From assembly GCF_048128805.1 (NCBI RefSeq), contig NC_136008.1, forward strand, positions 16,161,572 to 16,225,571: 64,000 bases of DNA. Direction: 5' to 3'. Under the pieces are notes generated by a model. That model saw only the letters and a list, made by a program, of their open reading frames with translations. It had not been told where the DNA came from and did no database searches. This DNA is from Centroberyx gerrardi. Taxonomy: Eukaryota > Chordata > Actinopteri > Beryciformes > Berycidae. Within the stretch, counting starts at the first letter, position 1; each line of letters opens with the position of its first letter. Made by a program: the position numbers and the translations under genes. This document shows positions 33,787-48,115 of this stretch, in pieces.

Positions 33787-36700
33787 ATGATACTGATCCA
33801 TTCAACAGCACCAATTTCCCCGAGCCCACCAGACCACCTCACTACACTTTCAGGGAAGATATTCCTCTGATAAATCAGATTGCTGGAGTCCACAGGCTGC
33901 TGAAAGCCCCACAGAAGGTATGCAGTGCTTTTTATCTGATGATTGGACACAGGCTGTTTTGCAGCTATGATATTTGTGGCATGAATTCTTTAAAATAGTG
34001 AAGAGACTTGCAGTTTTGTAGATCTGCCTAGTGAATACACTCACAAAATGATAAACTAATTTGCTGACATGATGCTGTAGGGTTGCTACCACCAGTGAAG
34101 CAGTTTGCTGATGTGGGATGCTGACAAAGCATCAACATGCAGTCAAACAGTTACTGCATGCAGAGTGTTAGCATGGTATTCAGTGTGACATTATGGAATG
34201 TTGGGCAGCTTAAATTCATAGTGGAGTGGACAGAAAGCTTTAAGCACCCATGCTTTGGCTGAGGGGAGGAGGCAGGCATCTGTTAATGTTTACCACAACC
34301 ACAACAGTGAACCCTTTTCAGTTTAACCTGCTTTTCTTACTTTGAACCAACTAGCCTAATCTTGGGAAGATCTTTCAAAAACGTCCGAGTTGTTGTGCCC
34401 AAGAGAAGTAATATGGTCGTGTGGCTGGAACAAACAAACAAGCTAAGTTAAAACACAAAGTTAGCTCATGGAATAATTTCCATATGGCATGATAGTGATT
34501 ATGTGACTCTCCAATTCGTAATGGAGTTCTTCTTGTCCTTATGGAGGAGCTGGCTATTGCTTGTTAGGATGTGACATCATGAATGAACGCTGTGACATCA
34601 TGAATTATTGCACTCTGTTGCATTTTATTTATCTTTTGACTTATTCTTCTCAGCATTTTTCAAACCTGTATTTCTCCAGGGAAACTTTGCTTTGCATGTC
34701 TACTCCTTTCAGTATCTCCCTTCTCCACACATTCACAGGTACACAGATTCACACCTGGGAGCTTCCCAGCACATCAATCACTTGCCACTGAATGGCTGTT
34801 AGAGAAGTTTGTGGTTTAAGTGTCTCGCTCAAGGGTTGGTCAGTTGTTGAGGGAGGGAAGGGCGTTATTCACTTTCAATCACTCAGATTTTCCCACATCT
34901 GAGGATTTGAATTAGTAAACATCCAGTCTCAAGACAGCTTCTCTAACCTTTAAGCCACTGTCATCCCCCAGTCAGATAAATCTATGTATCCATCCTCTTC
35001 TAACATACTTTTCTATAATATTGCAATTTGACATGTGACCTTTGGCCTCTTCTGTCATTTCCCTAGTCATCAGCACAATACATTGTACTGCACCTCAGTA
35101 TTGTTGTGTTTGGTCAGCATCATGTCGAGCTTCATTTGATCCTGCTGTAACTGTTTGAGGAGGTGATACAGTACACATTGTTTTGGTTGCAAAAGTTGGC
35201 CATCCCAAGGTCCACAACTCCATTGCCAGTTTTAAACAGCTCAAAATAACTGAACTTTCCTCTTCAGTGTGGTATGATTACAGTGTTTCAGCTTCCCCAT
35301 AGAGAGCCAGTGACAAATAATTTAAACCTGTAACCAATTTTCTGTTTCTGAGGACTACACCTCTTGAGATATACTGTAGCCGGTTTTGTCCTTCTGATGA
35401 AACCACGTGCATCCAAACACATTTTCAAAAGGCCTCATCTACTGACCTTGGAATTTAAACAGAGTAAAGGGGCCAGTGAGCTTGAATGTGAGGTTGAGTC
35501 TTTATTGAGCAGTCATCTTAGTCTGGTTGGGGAGTCACGCAAATAGAAAGTTAATTTGGGTCTTTCTTCATTCTGTCAGATCAATGGTACTCCATCTTGT
35601 TTGAGTAGAGCTGGTAAGATAAGTCACGGAAGCCTCAGGATGCTGTGGATCACCACAAGCCTGGCTCTCATTCTCCAGCCCACTCAGTCTGACCAGCATG
35701 ATGGGATGGGAACGCTTTCCACTGTTTGAGAGGGGAGAGGGAAGCGGGCAGAAATCAAAACACAAACAAAGACTTGATGTACTTTGCACAGTCGATTGGT
35801 CTCAGTTTAGCAGTAGGCCAGTTGGACCACAAACTAGACAGGGAGGGAGTACCAGCGGAAGGTTCTGCAGTGCCTGGGTAGTGAGCTACAGTCACATGGG
35901 CATTAGTGGTTAGCAATAACTTGAGGGAGCAGCCGCTGTTGTGCTTTTCATAAAAGAAACAGTCAGATGCCACAGGACTGCGTCTGAGGGAAACACCACA
36001 TTTGGGCAGTGAATTCACCTATTCACACCCACATATGTGGTTGAAGTTTGAAGAAGTGGCTTTGGTATGACACTGACTGTCATTACCTTTGGCAACGAAC
36101 CTGTTGCCTTCCAGCTCTGTCTCTGTGGATGTCTTAGGATGTGCAGGTCAGCCTGGTATAAATAGCCTGGTGCTAACACATGGTGCCGAGGGAGCCAACA
36201 CAGCTAGCATGTGCTGTCCCTGGGCTGTTCCTGTCAGTTTCAGCCTGCAATCTCTAGAGGGGAGGTGTGTGTGGGAGTGGCTGTGTGTGTATGTGTGTGT
36301 GCGTGCATGCGTGTGTGTGTTGGGGTGATGGGGATGGGCACCTGGGCAATGTTGCCCTACGAAGTCAAACAGCAGTAACTACTTTTTGTGCATTTTAAAT
36401 GTCAAAGGTCATGACCAGGGTATAGATTTCGTAGCAACAAAAATTCTACCCTGAATGCTATTAAAGGATGTACTATCCACTTCTGTAGCAGGACAGCAGA
36501 CAAATGCTGAAGTCTACTCACTACTCATGCAGTTACTTACTTTGTAGGGTAGTATGGACTCTCTCATGGTTGGCAGCTGTACAATTAATAGAAAAAAAAT
36601 CTAAGTGCGATATTGACTGGTGCAATATTATGAATTACAGTTATAAGAAGCAGGGGGGAAAATGTTCCAAACAGCCTGCTAATAAAAGCTATTGTTAACT

Positions 36701-39343
36701 AATCAAATTGCTCACAGGTGAGAAAACTTCATCATATTCCAAGAGAGACAATACTAACCATTAGCAAACCCCCAACCTCTGCCAGCAAAAGACCTTGTGG
36801 AAAACGCCATGCCACAATGTATCACAGTGCAAATGTTTATTGCAGTATTAAACAAAAAATAGCAATATGATAGATGTTTTGCACTATTGTACAAGCTTAT
36901 CAGAAAAATACAAACAATTCTTTGTACCAGAACATTTTTGATAGAGACAGGTATCTTTTATCTCTACAGTGTACAGCTCAGCACCTCATCTATAAATGGA
37001 CCTCTATCTTGCTTCTAGATGGAAAGTATGACTCGTCACTACCTGACTCAGCCTTTCAATTCTGTAATGAATAATTCATTGTCCTTTTCAGATGACTGCG
37101 TGTCCATGCTGAAAAGGCATGATGCACAGAATCTGCCAAAGTTTTTTGCAAATCTGCTGTCTCTGTCAACACAATTCAGCACAAGTTTAGACCTTCAAAT
37201 GCATTCTCTTCTATCAATGCTTTGTAGTTGTGTGGCTTGGTGGCCTTGAGGCCTTGCATCAGTTTGCAAAGCAAAATCCAAGGAAGGGAAAATGTGGGAA
37301 GGGAAAAAGTCTTGGAGAATGGATTCTCACTTTACCAATTTCAGTTTTTTGGGCTGGTTGTTTTCCTGCATTTTTTTTTCAGGAGAAATTACAGAGTCCC
37401 ATAATGAGAAGTTATGTTAAATGCTGTAAAATACAGGTTCCTCCTTCATGCCTGTCAAAGCTCTTTTGAGTTCTTTTACACATTGTTATGCAGAGTTGAG
37501 GTTTTGCCGGTCTCTTCTGTATTTCGGAGTGTTGTCTCAGCACAGGGCTCCATTCAGCAGAACTGCTGGTGATCCTTGTACAGACTCATCCTTTGCATGC
37601 TTGACAGGAGCTGAAGATTACTGTTGTGGTTTGTCTCTCATGCATCAAGTGTATTTTAATGAGTGTGCTAATTCGCATGCCTTCAGAGAAAGACCACAAA
37701 TACCATCCACAATACAATGTTATCAAATGCACTTTAAACTATCAAGGAGGCTTACTCTATCACTGTATTTGATTTAGAGTACAGTCAATGCAGTTTATAG
37801 ACAGAAATGTGCAAGGTTGGACAGTAGAGACTACTAACTCTTGTACAAGACAATGCAACTCATGTATATGCTACCTCACTCCAGATTTCTTTCTTCTGTG
37901 GAGTACAAAGAAATTTGGAGTGAGATAGCAGTTTTAAATTGGAAATTGCATGGTGTTTATTTTTAGTCCTGACTGCCTTAACTGCCTCTCTGGTCAGTGG
38001 ACCACGGTATTGTGGTCGAAGGGAGAGGCCAGACCTCAGTGTGTGAGCAGAGCACTTGTGGTTACTTCTCTGGACTTGGCCATCACAGGGCCACCGCGGG
38101 TTCAAGTCCTGGGCGGGGGACAGCTAAGGAAGCCACCGCTACTGATAATCTGGTCGCACTGTTCCTGGATTAAGGGCCATTTCTGTGGATCGCCCTGGCC
38201 TGGTTATATAGGGCTGGAGCTGTAATCAGTAATCCAGCTTGATTATATAATGAGAACCAAAAGAGACACAGGCTGGAGGATGGATGGCTGGATGTATGGA
38301 TGAACAGATGGATGCATGGATGTGCGGATGGGTCGATAGATTGATGGATAGATTTGTGTCGTTCACACTGACTTGCCGGCTTGATTTGGTCTGGCAAAGG
38401 TCTGGTCTGGGAGTCCCAACCTTGTGTTGGGAAATGCATTTCTTGGCTCCACAGTGGACTAATTACTGGGTACAGCTGCAACTTCAGGCGCATGCTTTTT
38501 GTCTATTTCAGGTTGTGATACAGAGCATAAAGCAGTAAAGAATCTTGCTGAAAGAGAACAAACACTTTTCTGGTCCTTCATAAAACAAGTGTACTTAAAG
38601 TATATATATTTGAAGAGAATAAAATGGACAGACAAGTACAAAGAATATTGACCAGTAATAATCCACGAGATTCTCATATACTGTAGGTAAATGTCCATTT
38701 TGCTTCTCTTTATCAGCTATTGGCATACCAAAATAGTGATTCAACCTATATGAAATGAAAGCTTTTACATTTGCTGCATTTGTTGTTCTAAATCCCCAGT
38801 AGCAGGCAGGTGTATTTGGAATAAATAGAAGAACTGGGCATTTAGCATGACCAGCGATAGTCACATGACCACATTTTTTGATTGCCAAGTGGGAAGTGCA
38901 GTACAAAAACACCACAGCAATGACCACTTAGCACCAATGACGCTGCCAAAATAAAAATAAATAAGGAACTTTAGGATGACCAATTAAAAGTTAAAATTAT
39001 ACAATACATACTCTGTGATCATTCGACAATTTTTAGAAACTAGGGAGATTCCTGGTGAGGAAAATGTTCTATGTAAAACCAGGCAGTTTTGTTTACTGTC
39101 TCTCACAAAGTAAGGTACAGATAGCAGTCAGCATGCAGGACTCTTTGTGTATTCTCCTTCTTGCTAAATTTCATATCACTGTCACACCCATTGTTTTCCA
39201 AGGCATGTCAGTCCATAGGCATAAATATAGTGGGTCTAACTTTGGCCTCCATGTCTGGATTTCCTGTCAGTCCAGAATCTGTCCTGTAATCTGGAGAAAC
39301 ACTCTCTCTCCTCCCTCCTCCTCTGTCTGTTTGCCTTATTCAC

Positions 39344-39379
<36 letters not shown>

Positions 39380-40976
39380 CCTTTCTCTCTCTCTGTCTGT
39401 CTTACTGTAAGAACATCAAGAACAATCTAAATAAGACTTGTCACTGTCCTTGAAACAATTGGATTTCCCAAGTGATTGAACTCTTTGTATGTTTACACCA
39501 TCATCCTTGTGTGTAGCCTTATCTCCGGTGTCCTCGCAAGATGAAGATGTTCAGCCCTATAATCCCTGGGACTATCATATTACCAATAAGCTTTTGTTTT
39601 ACCATACAAAGGAAACAAACAGGACAGTGCTCTCAGAGAGGGAGAGAGGGAGCGAGAGAGAGAGAGAGAGAGCAAGAGCGTTATCCTAGCCAACCACATG
39701 TTTTGTTTCAGTTCTCAAATATGACACAGTCCTTGAGCGCTGTAGTGCAGTAATACAAACAGAGTGGCTGAACAGATCAAAGCCGTCAGACCCATAATGT
39801 CTTTCCCAGCCTTTTCCCTCCACATTTAATTAAGTTACTGTCATATGTGGGAGGAAATTGAACTGCATCGGACCTGGCAATCAGGGTCCTGATTTAAAAA
39901 ACACTTGGTTTTAGACGTTGTTTACATGCGTTGCTGTTCTTTCGTGGAGAGAATTTTTTTTTTTGTGGTGCTTATTTGAGATATAAATAGTCATTTATAG
40001 TGTATCATCTATCTCTTCTACCCTGCAAAAGCCTCAATGAAAGTCAATGACAAGAAAAGACAAATTAATTTAATGGGTGTTAATTGGTTCTGTGTTGTTT
40101 GACTCCTCACACACACTGTTGATGGAGCAGAGCAGTGCAGCTCTCTCCACCTTGGTCATGTGTTAAGTCCTCCCATCACGGTGTTTGTTTTCCCGTCCTC
40201 AGCTCCTGCCCTCTGCTCCTCTGTTGGAGCTGCTGTCCTGCGGAGTTGACAGGCTCTGAATATAAATAGGTTAATCTCTCCAATTCCGAGGTCAACCACA
40301 CCACTGAACAGACACGCTCATTTCCCATCTTCTCCTTCCCAAAAGGGCTTTAGGCTTTAGGCAACTACCGATTGAGTCAGCAGGTTCAGTCGAGTACAAA
40401 CAAATAATACCGCCGCCTCTCCAGAATCACCTTGTGTGTGGTGATAGTTTATCAGATAGAGAGAGCAGAAGGATAAGAGGCACCAGACTGCCAAGCTGCC
40501 CCAAATCTGCCTGACTTCTCTATCCTTTCTCAGCTTGACATTGTGGAGTGCTGACAGTTGCTGATAAAAAAAAACAAAAAAAAAAAACTCTCCACTATCT
40601 ACTGCTGGCTAGACAGAAACTTAAAATACATCTAGAATTTGGTCCATGGACCCATAACAAGAACACAGTTGTTTGTACTTGTAAATAACTGAAATAAAAA
40701 AAAAAAAAATTATGGTATTTTTTTCACACAGCAGGCATGGACAGGTTTTTTTGTTGTGAAAAGATAGAATCTCACAAGAGTTTGATAATGTGATTCTGGA
40801 TATGAAGTTACCACAAGACCTATTTAATGTCTTACTGTGTCTCCTTCCTGTTTAGCCTGATGACTGTGCCCTTCAGCTGTCCCATAATGGAAGCTACCTG
40901 GACTTGGAGTCTACCTTGGCAGAACAGAGAGATGAACTGGAGGGTTTTCAGGAGGAAGGAGGGTAAGAAAGCACTA

Positions 40977-41017
<41 letters not shown>

Positions 41018-44000
41018 TTTTTTGGTTTTCCTTTACCATCATTATGCTTCAAAAGCAAATAATTGCATGTACAAAGCATACTGAAATTAAAGGCAAGCTG
41101 AATTACTGCACTATAAAGGTACAATTTGAAATAAATCTGTATACCTGTTTAAAGAGGCTGGTCATATATTCTCTGCACTTCAAAAGACGCAGCTGGGACT
41201 TGGGCCAGAGTGGCTCGAATTGAAAACACAAGAGGCACTGGCACCGCCTAGCAGGTGCATATATTACTTGCCAAGCTCTGATTGTCCAAGAATAGATTTT
41301 CATGTTCTTATGGTCAAATTAGCTGTTTTGGACTAGAGATTATACCTATTATTCACGGGGGAGTGACTTGAAAGTTTTTGATTTGCACAAACCAGATTTG
41401 AAAAGCACCCTCTGACTTGAGGTTAAAGGTATTTCTCTGCTTTAACAAGAGTCAGTACAATGTGATTATTGTTTTTAGAGTGAGAGGGGAGATAAAAATG
41501 CAGGGGAGATAAGAGAAAAAGATATTTAAATCCATGGCCGTGGGGATATGTATTAATTTCCTGCTTGCTATATTCCCCTGCCTAATTTGATTCTATTACA
41601 GTGATCAGGATCATAATGATACCCATTTCGGTTCAGGGCGATTTAGGGAAATAATCCCTTTTCCTGGCCTCCTCTGTCTCAGCTGATTGAGTTATCCTGC
41701 CCATAAGCTGCTCTCAGGAGGTGGATGGGTCTGTCGAAGAGCTGAGGGGACGGGCTTCACCCCGCTTGAGGCACACTCACTCTCAAAACTCTGTCAACGC
41801 TTTGAGATTCTTTAGAAAGAGTCAAATTTTAACATTATTGTCACCAGTAATTTCTCTGTGAATCACCCAGCTAACAATATTCATCAATATGTTATTTTGT
41901 CAGTGGACAAGTTAGTGGAATCTGTTGGTAAATTATTATTTGTTCTAATTTTTCCAAACATGTCTTTAAAAGGTGGTGTTGATATAATTGTGTTTTACCC
42001 AAACTAGATACAGTGAATGCCATGTCTTCCTGTGACATGGCATTCTCAATTTTCTGTGACATTTGAATATAATATGAGTCAGCCCTTGATACGTTTTTAT
42101 CAGTTCTCCTGAAGCGATAGTGGCATTAGCGCCTTTTTTTTCTACCAGTCTAAACGCCTCAGAGTTTCCATGGCATTCATCCATTCGTGTCACTTAAAAT
42201 ATCTGGCCTCCCTGGCCGAGTCGCGGCAGTGATGTCATCTAAACCACTTAAGACGTGTAGACAAGTCTCATGAGTAATCACCCTCATCGCGATTGAATGT
42301 TACCTCACTGTTCTCGGTAAAGGTGGCCAAACTACAATCCCACACTCGCTACAAATACACCTCTGAGCTTCTAATTTAGCTGTAATATTTGCCCTGTAAT
42401 ATAGCTCAGCCATGTCGTTGAACAAGGCTTTGTCTTGACATAACTCTTAGACCTGGATGAAGAATGGAAAGGTCTAAAATTGTGTTAGTTTCATTTCTAT
42501 TTCGTTCCCGTACAGTTTCTATGGCCAATTGCTTTATTAACTCCATATGTTTTTTCATGTACTGTAGAGTATGTTGATATATCATCCATGTACCGCCCAC
42601 TTCAGTTGATCTCAAACCGAAGGTTGGCATGGGAGTTCCTGGTCGGCTGGACCACAAACATCTATGGATTTATTTGTCTAACTTGGAATTCATAAGCTGC
42701 TCTCTGGCTTGGTGTTTCTATTGGACGTTGAGAGTGCCGTCCTTTCCCAGTTCCATCTGAAATTGTTAGGAGCTTATGGGAGTCTATTGAGAGCTGTGAG
42801 GTTAAAGTGGTCCACTTCTTCTCTCGTCAAAGACCGAGCCTGCCAGGGCCCGGGCCGTGCCAGCTGGCGCGGGCTGGTATGGATGTGTGTCATTAAACCC
42901 ACACAGTGTTGTCTGAGCAGGCTGGGGGTGAAGGTGGTTAGCCATTATTTTGTAAAAATAGGGTAATTCTGCGTGCTGGCTTTTTATGGTGCTGATGTGC
43001 CCAGGATCACATCCCCCACTGCTGAGTGTTGTTGATTTGATGATTATTGAGCTAATAAAAGGTCTGATGAGGCATTTCACCTTTACTTGTTCCATTTTAT
43101 TTTATTTTCATTCTCCTTTTACTGCATGAGGTCTTTCAACAGCAGTCTCAACTCCAAGACATTTAACTCACAGAAAATAATCTGTGTATTTCCCATTTTT
43201 TTCCTGCATTTTACAAGATCCAATTGCTCTTTAAATAACAACCCCACACTAACTCACATTAACATGCTTTAAAAATGGAGCCTGCTTCAAGCCCAGCCAC
43301 CATCCATTAGAACTAGAATAGTACTCCATTCATATGCAGCCTGAGTTCCTGAAGGCTCCTGATCACTGAACATTGAATCCATCTGTAATTGATATTAATG
43401 ACAGGTTACATTCCAGAGGCGCCTGTGTCATACCTAGTGTCTTTACAATCAGATTAAAGTATGATCCTCTGACAGAGCGCCGCACAGCCAGGAGATATCC
43501 ATGTCACGGGAGCTTAAGGGCCATAATCACTTCCACACCGTGTTATGAAGCTCAGCTATAGGAGATTGTGACTCACCCCCCCCCCCCACTCCCAGCCCCC
43601 ATCCCATCTCTGCTACAGTCTCACTTAGTGGCTATAAACTGACCGTAGCCCCGACTTATGCTCAGACACATCCACACGGTTATAAGTGGTCAGTGTGTCA
43701 TTTGCTCTAAGGTTTCTTCCTATGACAGATTGATTGAATCCCATGCACACAATTCCCTGGATCTGTAGTCCTGCTCTGAGGTGGAGTATGGGGGATGTAG
43801 TGAGGATCAGATGGCCTGACATGTGCTTATAGACATTTATAGCCTTTGCATATTTTTGTGGATTACATGGATCGTAGAGCGGGAGCCTGTCTTAGCGTTT
43901 CTGGGGAATTTTTGTCTGATGTTGTGGGAAAGGTGTTGCGTTGAGCGCATGTGTGGAATTAGGTTTTGGGCTCCATGTTGTTTTTGCTTGGACATGTGAC

Positions 44001-44575
44001 ATTGACTGACAGATGATTAGCAAATGTGTATTTCCTCAAGGACTTATTCCCTGGTTTGTCTTTGAACGATAACATAGGGTACTGTTATTGACTGCATAAT
44101 TGATTCAGCATGTGAAATGTGTAGCTGACATGTAGCACAGAAGAAGATCCTTCTTAGCATTTCATTGCTTTGATATATATATAAAGCACATCTGAAAGCC
44201 AAAAACTTTGTGCTGAATGTGCCCTTATTTGTTTTATTGTGTGTTCATGATGTTTTTGACAAGCAGTTAGAAGTCAAGCATATTAAAATCCAACTGGCCT
44301 CAGCTATTCACAGTTTCCCATCACATCCTTTCATCTCTCTTAGGACGGCTCCACTTTCATTATTTTCATTTTTTTCTGACCTACTTGGACATAGTTTCAG
44401 TCTCACACTCAGCACACAAGATCTTCATTTGAAGAGAAAAAGCACATTTGAAAAGAACCAGAGGAATTGTCAAACGGAGTACCACTTTAACTTTCTTCAA
44501 GGAGGTTGTCCCCTCAGTGTTTGTGGAGCAGTATAAGGGTATTATTAACAGAGCAGAACAGCTTGGTGATTGTTT

Positions 44576-44609
<34 letters not shown>

Positions 44610-47167
44610 CATGCATTGTGCATGTCCTGGTGTAAGACCTGGTCAATGGTTAGTTAAGCAGCCCCTCTGAGGGACATGAACCCTGTGAATAATCTTGGTC
44701 TAATTCCTCAGCCTCCTTACCTTGTTGGCTTGCCTGGGCACTATATGTCCCGGGGCTCTATAGAGACTGATATAGGAGTGCTGAACACCCCCCCCTCCTC
44801 CCCCCCAAGTAGGACTGTTCATCCAGAAGTGCTGAGTCAGTAGGCCTCTGTGGGGCCTTCTTGTCTGGCATTAATTGGCCTTCGAGGGGAAGTGCTGGGT
44901 TGACTGTATTCCAAGTATGTGTGCCGTTGAGGTAAACGCTCCCTTCTCGCCCTCCCCAGCTCGCTTTCTGTGGGTACACATTATGTGATGTTTTATAAAC
45001 AGGGCCAGTAATGCTCCGTCAGATAAAGCCATGAGAGCGTGGAGCTGGCAGGCGTCCACCGGTCCGGTAGCTGCTGCTCCGGGCATTAGGATTAAGACAC
45101 AGCTTTATGAGGGTGCTATAGAGCAGAGCAATGGCTAGAGAATGGAGATGGAGAGAAAATAATGTGGGGGGTATAATTGGCAGGTATAATTGGCAGGTAT
45201 ATGTTAAGTTTCCATAGCTGCATCCTTGTTTGTAATGTATGATATGCAAAGTGATGATGACAAATGGCAGGTTTCTCCTGCTTCTAATGCACAGAATGAA
45301 TAGCGATTGCCATATGTTGTCATTTTATGTTATTTGAAGCCATCTGATTGAGTAAGCTTCATTGTTTCATTTATTTCATGAGATTTTTAGGATTAGTCAT
45401 GCTTACTTGAATGGTAGACAGAGGTGTTTTAGAAGCATGATGTCCCATACCACAAACAATATCAGATTTAAAAGGATGAGATATACTTGCCTTGGCATGA
45501 ATATACCATCGCTGGAAGAAGCTGGAACATTCTGGGGGAGGATAGGACCAAGAGAATGATATTTAGAAGACCTGGGAAATCAGAAGGTATAATATCCCAA
45601 CATGTAGCCAATTTGTTGTTCGGTTAGCATTCTTTACTGTAATGATTATTTCTCTAAGTTTGGGCTCCACCCTCTACAGACCTGCAGTATGTGGCAGTTT
45701 CAAATTTCCATGGTTAATTGGTAAGGAGTGTCTGAAAGCCTTACTTATATTCCATACACTTTTGTTTAATTTGATAATGAGCATGTTGGCCTGTGTAGCC
45801 TCAGGTCTTGGTTAAGCACAGGGATACAGTTGCAGCGAGACAGAGAGAAAGCAGAAGTTCATGACAAAATGGCTCTGGTTACCCATTTGCCTCAACAGCA
45901 TCACAGAGGATTAAGTTCCTGTTTGCCGTCTCATCTCACCAGCGTGGGCCCATGTTGACAGATGTTGCTCCTGTGTCGCCTCTGCTTGTTGCGGGATATT
46001 ATATTTGATAAATAGTGAGCTTATACAGACTTCCCCTGCCATGTGATCTGCTGGTGTGCATGTCAGCTCAGTGTCTCCGTCTGACTGCTTGGGCAGGGAG
46101 GATGCTGGCGTGTCTGTCTGTCTGGCTGTGTGGAGCAGTGAGGCTGGTTGTTTATGGTGGGGCAGCAGGATACGGCCTCCTGGCTGTTAGGCTTTCTCTC
46201 TGTGTGTCAGAGCCACTACGGCCTGATTGTCACTAATAGTGACAGTCCGCTGCTGGCGCTGGGCCAGTCGGGAGCATCACACAGCCATTGTGCAGGCGGC
46301 ACAAAAGCCCATTTGTCAGAGAGCGGAATTATGAGGGGGGTGTTGCGCAAAGCTACCTGCTGTGCTCTTCTGTGCAGCATGGTCATGCGTGTTGACAAAG
46401 TGAATATGGAGTACTTGGTCTTATATTTAGGCTTTGGTCTCTAGCATCTAGTGCTGCATCTGCTGGGTTTGTCTGTATGCTTCCCCTTTAGCTAGTTGGG
46501 ATGTTGGAGTCAGAAAATTCTACTCAGTATGGCTACCAACTACACTGCTCTCACATTCAATTACACAATTGAATTGAATAGGCGTGCATTGTTGTCACCT
46601 TTGTTTTGGATTGTCATTGGGACATTGTACGCTGTTGACAGGAGAGTGATAGGGTCCTGGCATTTCTCCATGAACACAGGGGGCGGAGCTGACCTCTGAT
46701 TAGCTCCCATCCTTCATTTTCACCTCTGGAGACCCATTTTGCCCCGTTTTGTTCCCTCCACTGTTGTTTCCCAGAAAACATTGCTAAAAGTTTGTTATGG
46801 GAGGGCAGGATTTGAATAAGGCTGAATGGTATCATTCATTGAAAATAACTGAGTTTGAAGATCACATTTTGCACTTTCTCACAGTAGCTATTCAACTATA
46901 TTTTCTTGTCAGCACTTGCCTCAGAGATATTGATGGCTCACTTAGATTCAGAGAGAAATTCTGTGTTTTTATCTTTGTGTATGCCCATGTCCCATCTGAT
47001 ACTATGTAGTCCTCCCCCTCCACATACACACACACTGAAATAATCTCAGATAGCTTCATGTCCAAGTAACATTAATCTCTCTCCCTCTGTCTCTCTCCAC
47101 AGAAGAGGCAAGAAACACAGCATTATTCTTCGAACACAGCTATCTGTTAGAGTCCATGCCTGCATTG
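33753..47167 (+). CDS. fhod3: FHOD3 formin, first three coding exons (gene continues past the window)
   Basis: FHOD3 is a diaphanous-related formin that assembles actin in sarcomeres of heart and skeletal muscle. Exons visible: 33753-33917 (phase 0 end, AAG|GTATGC), 40856-40962 (acceptor tttag, donor GG|GTAAGA) and 47103-47167 (acceptor ctccacag, donor TTG|GTGAGT). Together they encode 112 residues plus one base. They include MATLVCRVQFLDDTDPFNST, PHYTFREDI, GVHRLLKAPQK, CALQLSHNGSYLDLE, LAEQRDELEGFQEE and RGKKHSIILRTQLSVRVHAC, nearly identical in places to human FHOD3. In the paralog FHOD1 the matching N-terminal ~115 residues form a ubiquitin-fold GTPase-binding domain, so these exons cover that module. 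FH3, FH1, FH2 and the autoregulatory tail lie beyond the window. FHOD1 fits less well (LEDTDPF, different exon 1). Which fish copy (a or b) cannot be told. Confidence 0.93.
34806..34975 (+). repeat. Fish SINE-like repeat
   Basis: Contains 'taagtgtctcgctcaagggt', then 'gaggatttgaattagtaaac' and 'cttctctaacctttaagcca', then a C-rich end. This order matches a repeat seen throughout fish genomes ('..gtgccttgctcaagggc .. ggatttgaac .. cttctctaacc .. ccactg'). Identified from memory; boundaries approximate. Confidence 0.5.
38045..38112 (+). repeat. tRNA-derived SINE head fragment
   Basis: A B-box-like CGCGGGTTCAAGTCCTGGGC lies near the end, after a degenerate A-box region. The preceding arms do not fold as a tRNA. 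Confidence 0.45.
38276..38345. repeat. Degenerate (GGAT)n tetranucleotide repeat
   Basis: Imperfect GGAT/TGGA units with substitutions across about 70 bp in fhod3 intron 1. Confidence 0.85.
39343..39379. repeat. (GTCT)n microsatellite
   Basis: About nine tandem GTCT units, followed by a (TC)n block and another short GTCT run. Confidence 0.9.
39636..39672. repeat. (GA)n microsatellite
   Basis: GA-rich tract with GAGC and GGGA interruptions in fhod3 intron 1. Confidence 0.85.
40982..41014. repeat. (TC)n microsatellite
   Basis: About 16 TC units starting 20 bases inside fhod3 intron 2, immediately downstream of the exon 2 donor. Confidence 0.92.
44578..44608. repeat. (GT)n microsatellite
   Basis: About 15 GT units in fhod3 intron 2. 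Confidence 0.92.
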
Positions 47168-47793
47168 GTGAGTAAACTACCAACAGTACTGTAAACTGTC
47201 TATTTATCATGTCTCATTCAGTACACATCACAATGGTCAATTTGTATTCCTCAGTCTGTGTCACCAGATAGATATGAGCTTTAATTACCTCTGCTTGCTG
47301 TGGATGATGTTATTGCTGTCCTTGTTGAACCTCCACAGTCGCAGTTTGGGGAAATAGCTTCAGTCTTATTTTGAGTGAGACTTAACAGCATCTTAACAAC
47401 TACCTGGCAACAAAGCACAAGCACCCAGCAGATTCTTAAGAAACAAAAAAAACAAAAACATTTATGTTCTTATAGAGTTACCATGTTCTATCACTTTGTT
47501 TTATTGGGCCCCATGGTTTGTTCTAATAATGTGAGGCAACTAGCAGTGAGTGCTGAGTGAAAACACATGCAAACATGCATGCACATACATAGGCATGCAC
47601 GCACCCACGCGCACGCACATTTAGAATATTTATTTATGTCCACATAAATACAAGGTACAAAGGACATAAACACTATTAATGCAATCAGATATTGGGTCAG
47701 TCAGTTACAAAAGTGCCTGATTGGCAGCCACATTGTTGCGTACACACAAGATGATAACAGTGGCAGGTCGAGGGATAACAGACAGAATCTACT

Positions 47794-48075
47794 TCAAGGA
47801 TATAAAAAACAACGCCTTCTCCATATTGAGCGGCTACCAATGACAGCAGATGCTGAACAATACCTCGCTAACTGCTTGGCCCTTCTTTTAGGGAGACCAG
47901 CCATCTGAAGGCCCCTCACAACTAGCTTGTGCACATGACCCAGGCTGCCAAATATGAAAACTAAAAGTTTACACTTGTAGCCTAGCTGTGAAATGGTCTG
48001 CTCCAGCTGTTGATATTTCAGCATCTTAGTTAGAAAGGCTTCCTCTAGGCTGTAATCAAAAGTACAGCCGACCTC
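47794..48075 (-). mobile_element. Non-LTR retrotransposon (LINE) C-terminal coding remnant
   Basis: The minus frame encodes residues such as LEEAFLTKMLKYQQLEQTIS, GYKCKLLVFIFGSLGHVHKL and LPKRRAKQLARYCSASAVIG, ending IWRRRCFLYP before a stop. This resembles a conserved block found after the reverse transcriptase domain in fish LINE-like open frames. The upstream part is cut off by the (CA)n tract at 48080-48120. Confidence 0.5.
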
Positions 48076-48078
48076 TAG

Positions 48079-48079
<1 letters not shown>

Positions 48080-48115
<36 letters not shown>

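Larger units (their letters stand above)
33918..40855 (+). other. fhod3 intron 1
   Basis: A 6.9-kb intron with no further coding exon that I can support. It holds a SINE-like segment, a tRNA-like segment and several microsatellites, listed separately, plus GT-rich sequence at 36270-36330 and A-rich runs near 40567 and 40695. Confidence 0.75.
40963..47102 (+). other. fhod3 intron 2
   Basis: A 6.1-kb intron. No additional exon or clear transposon was recognised. It holds a (TC)n tract directly after the donor, a poly-C run at 43577-43587 and a (GT)n tract at 44578. Much of 41500-46500 has balanced composition and few repeats, compatible with non-coding regulatory sequence, but nothing specific can be named. 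Confidence 0.7.

Noticed and set aside
40827-41084. 85-codon plus-strand frame across fhod3 exon 2
   Set aside because: It is in a different frame from the conserved FHOD3 protein and runs into the (TC)n tract.
42406-42657. 83-codon minus frame that looked weakly like retroelement coding sequence
   Set aside because: Only a vague resemblance, with no neighbouring reverse transcriptase motifs.
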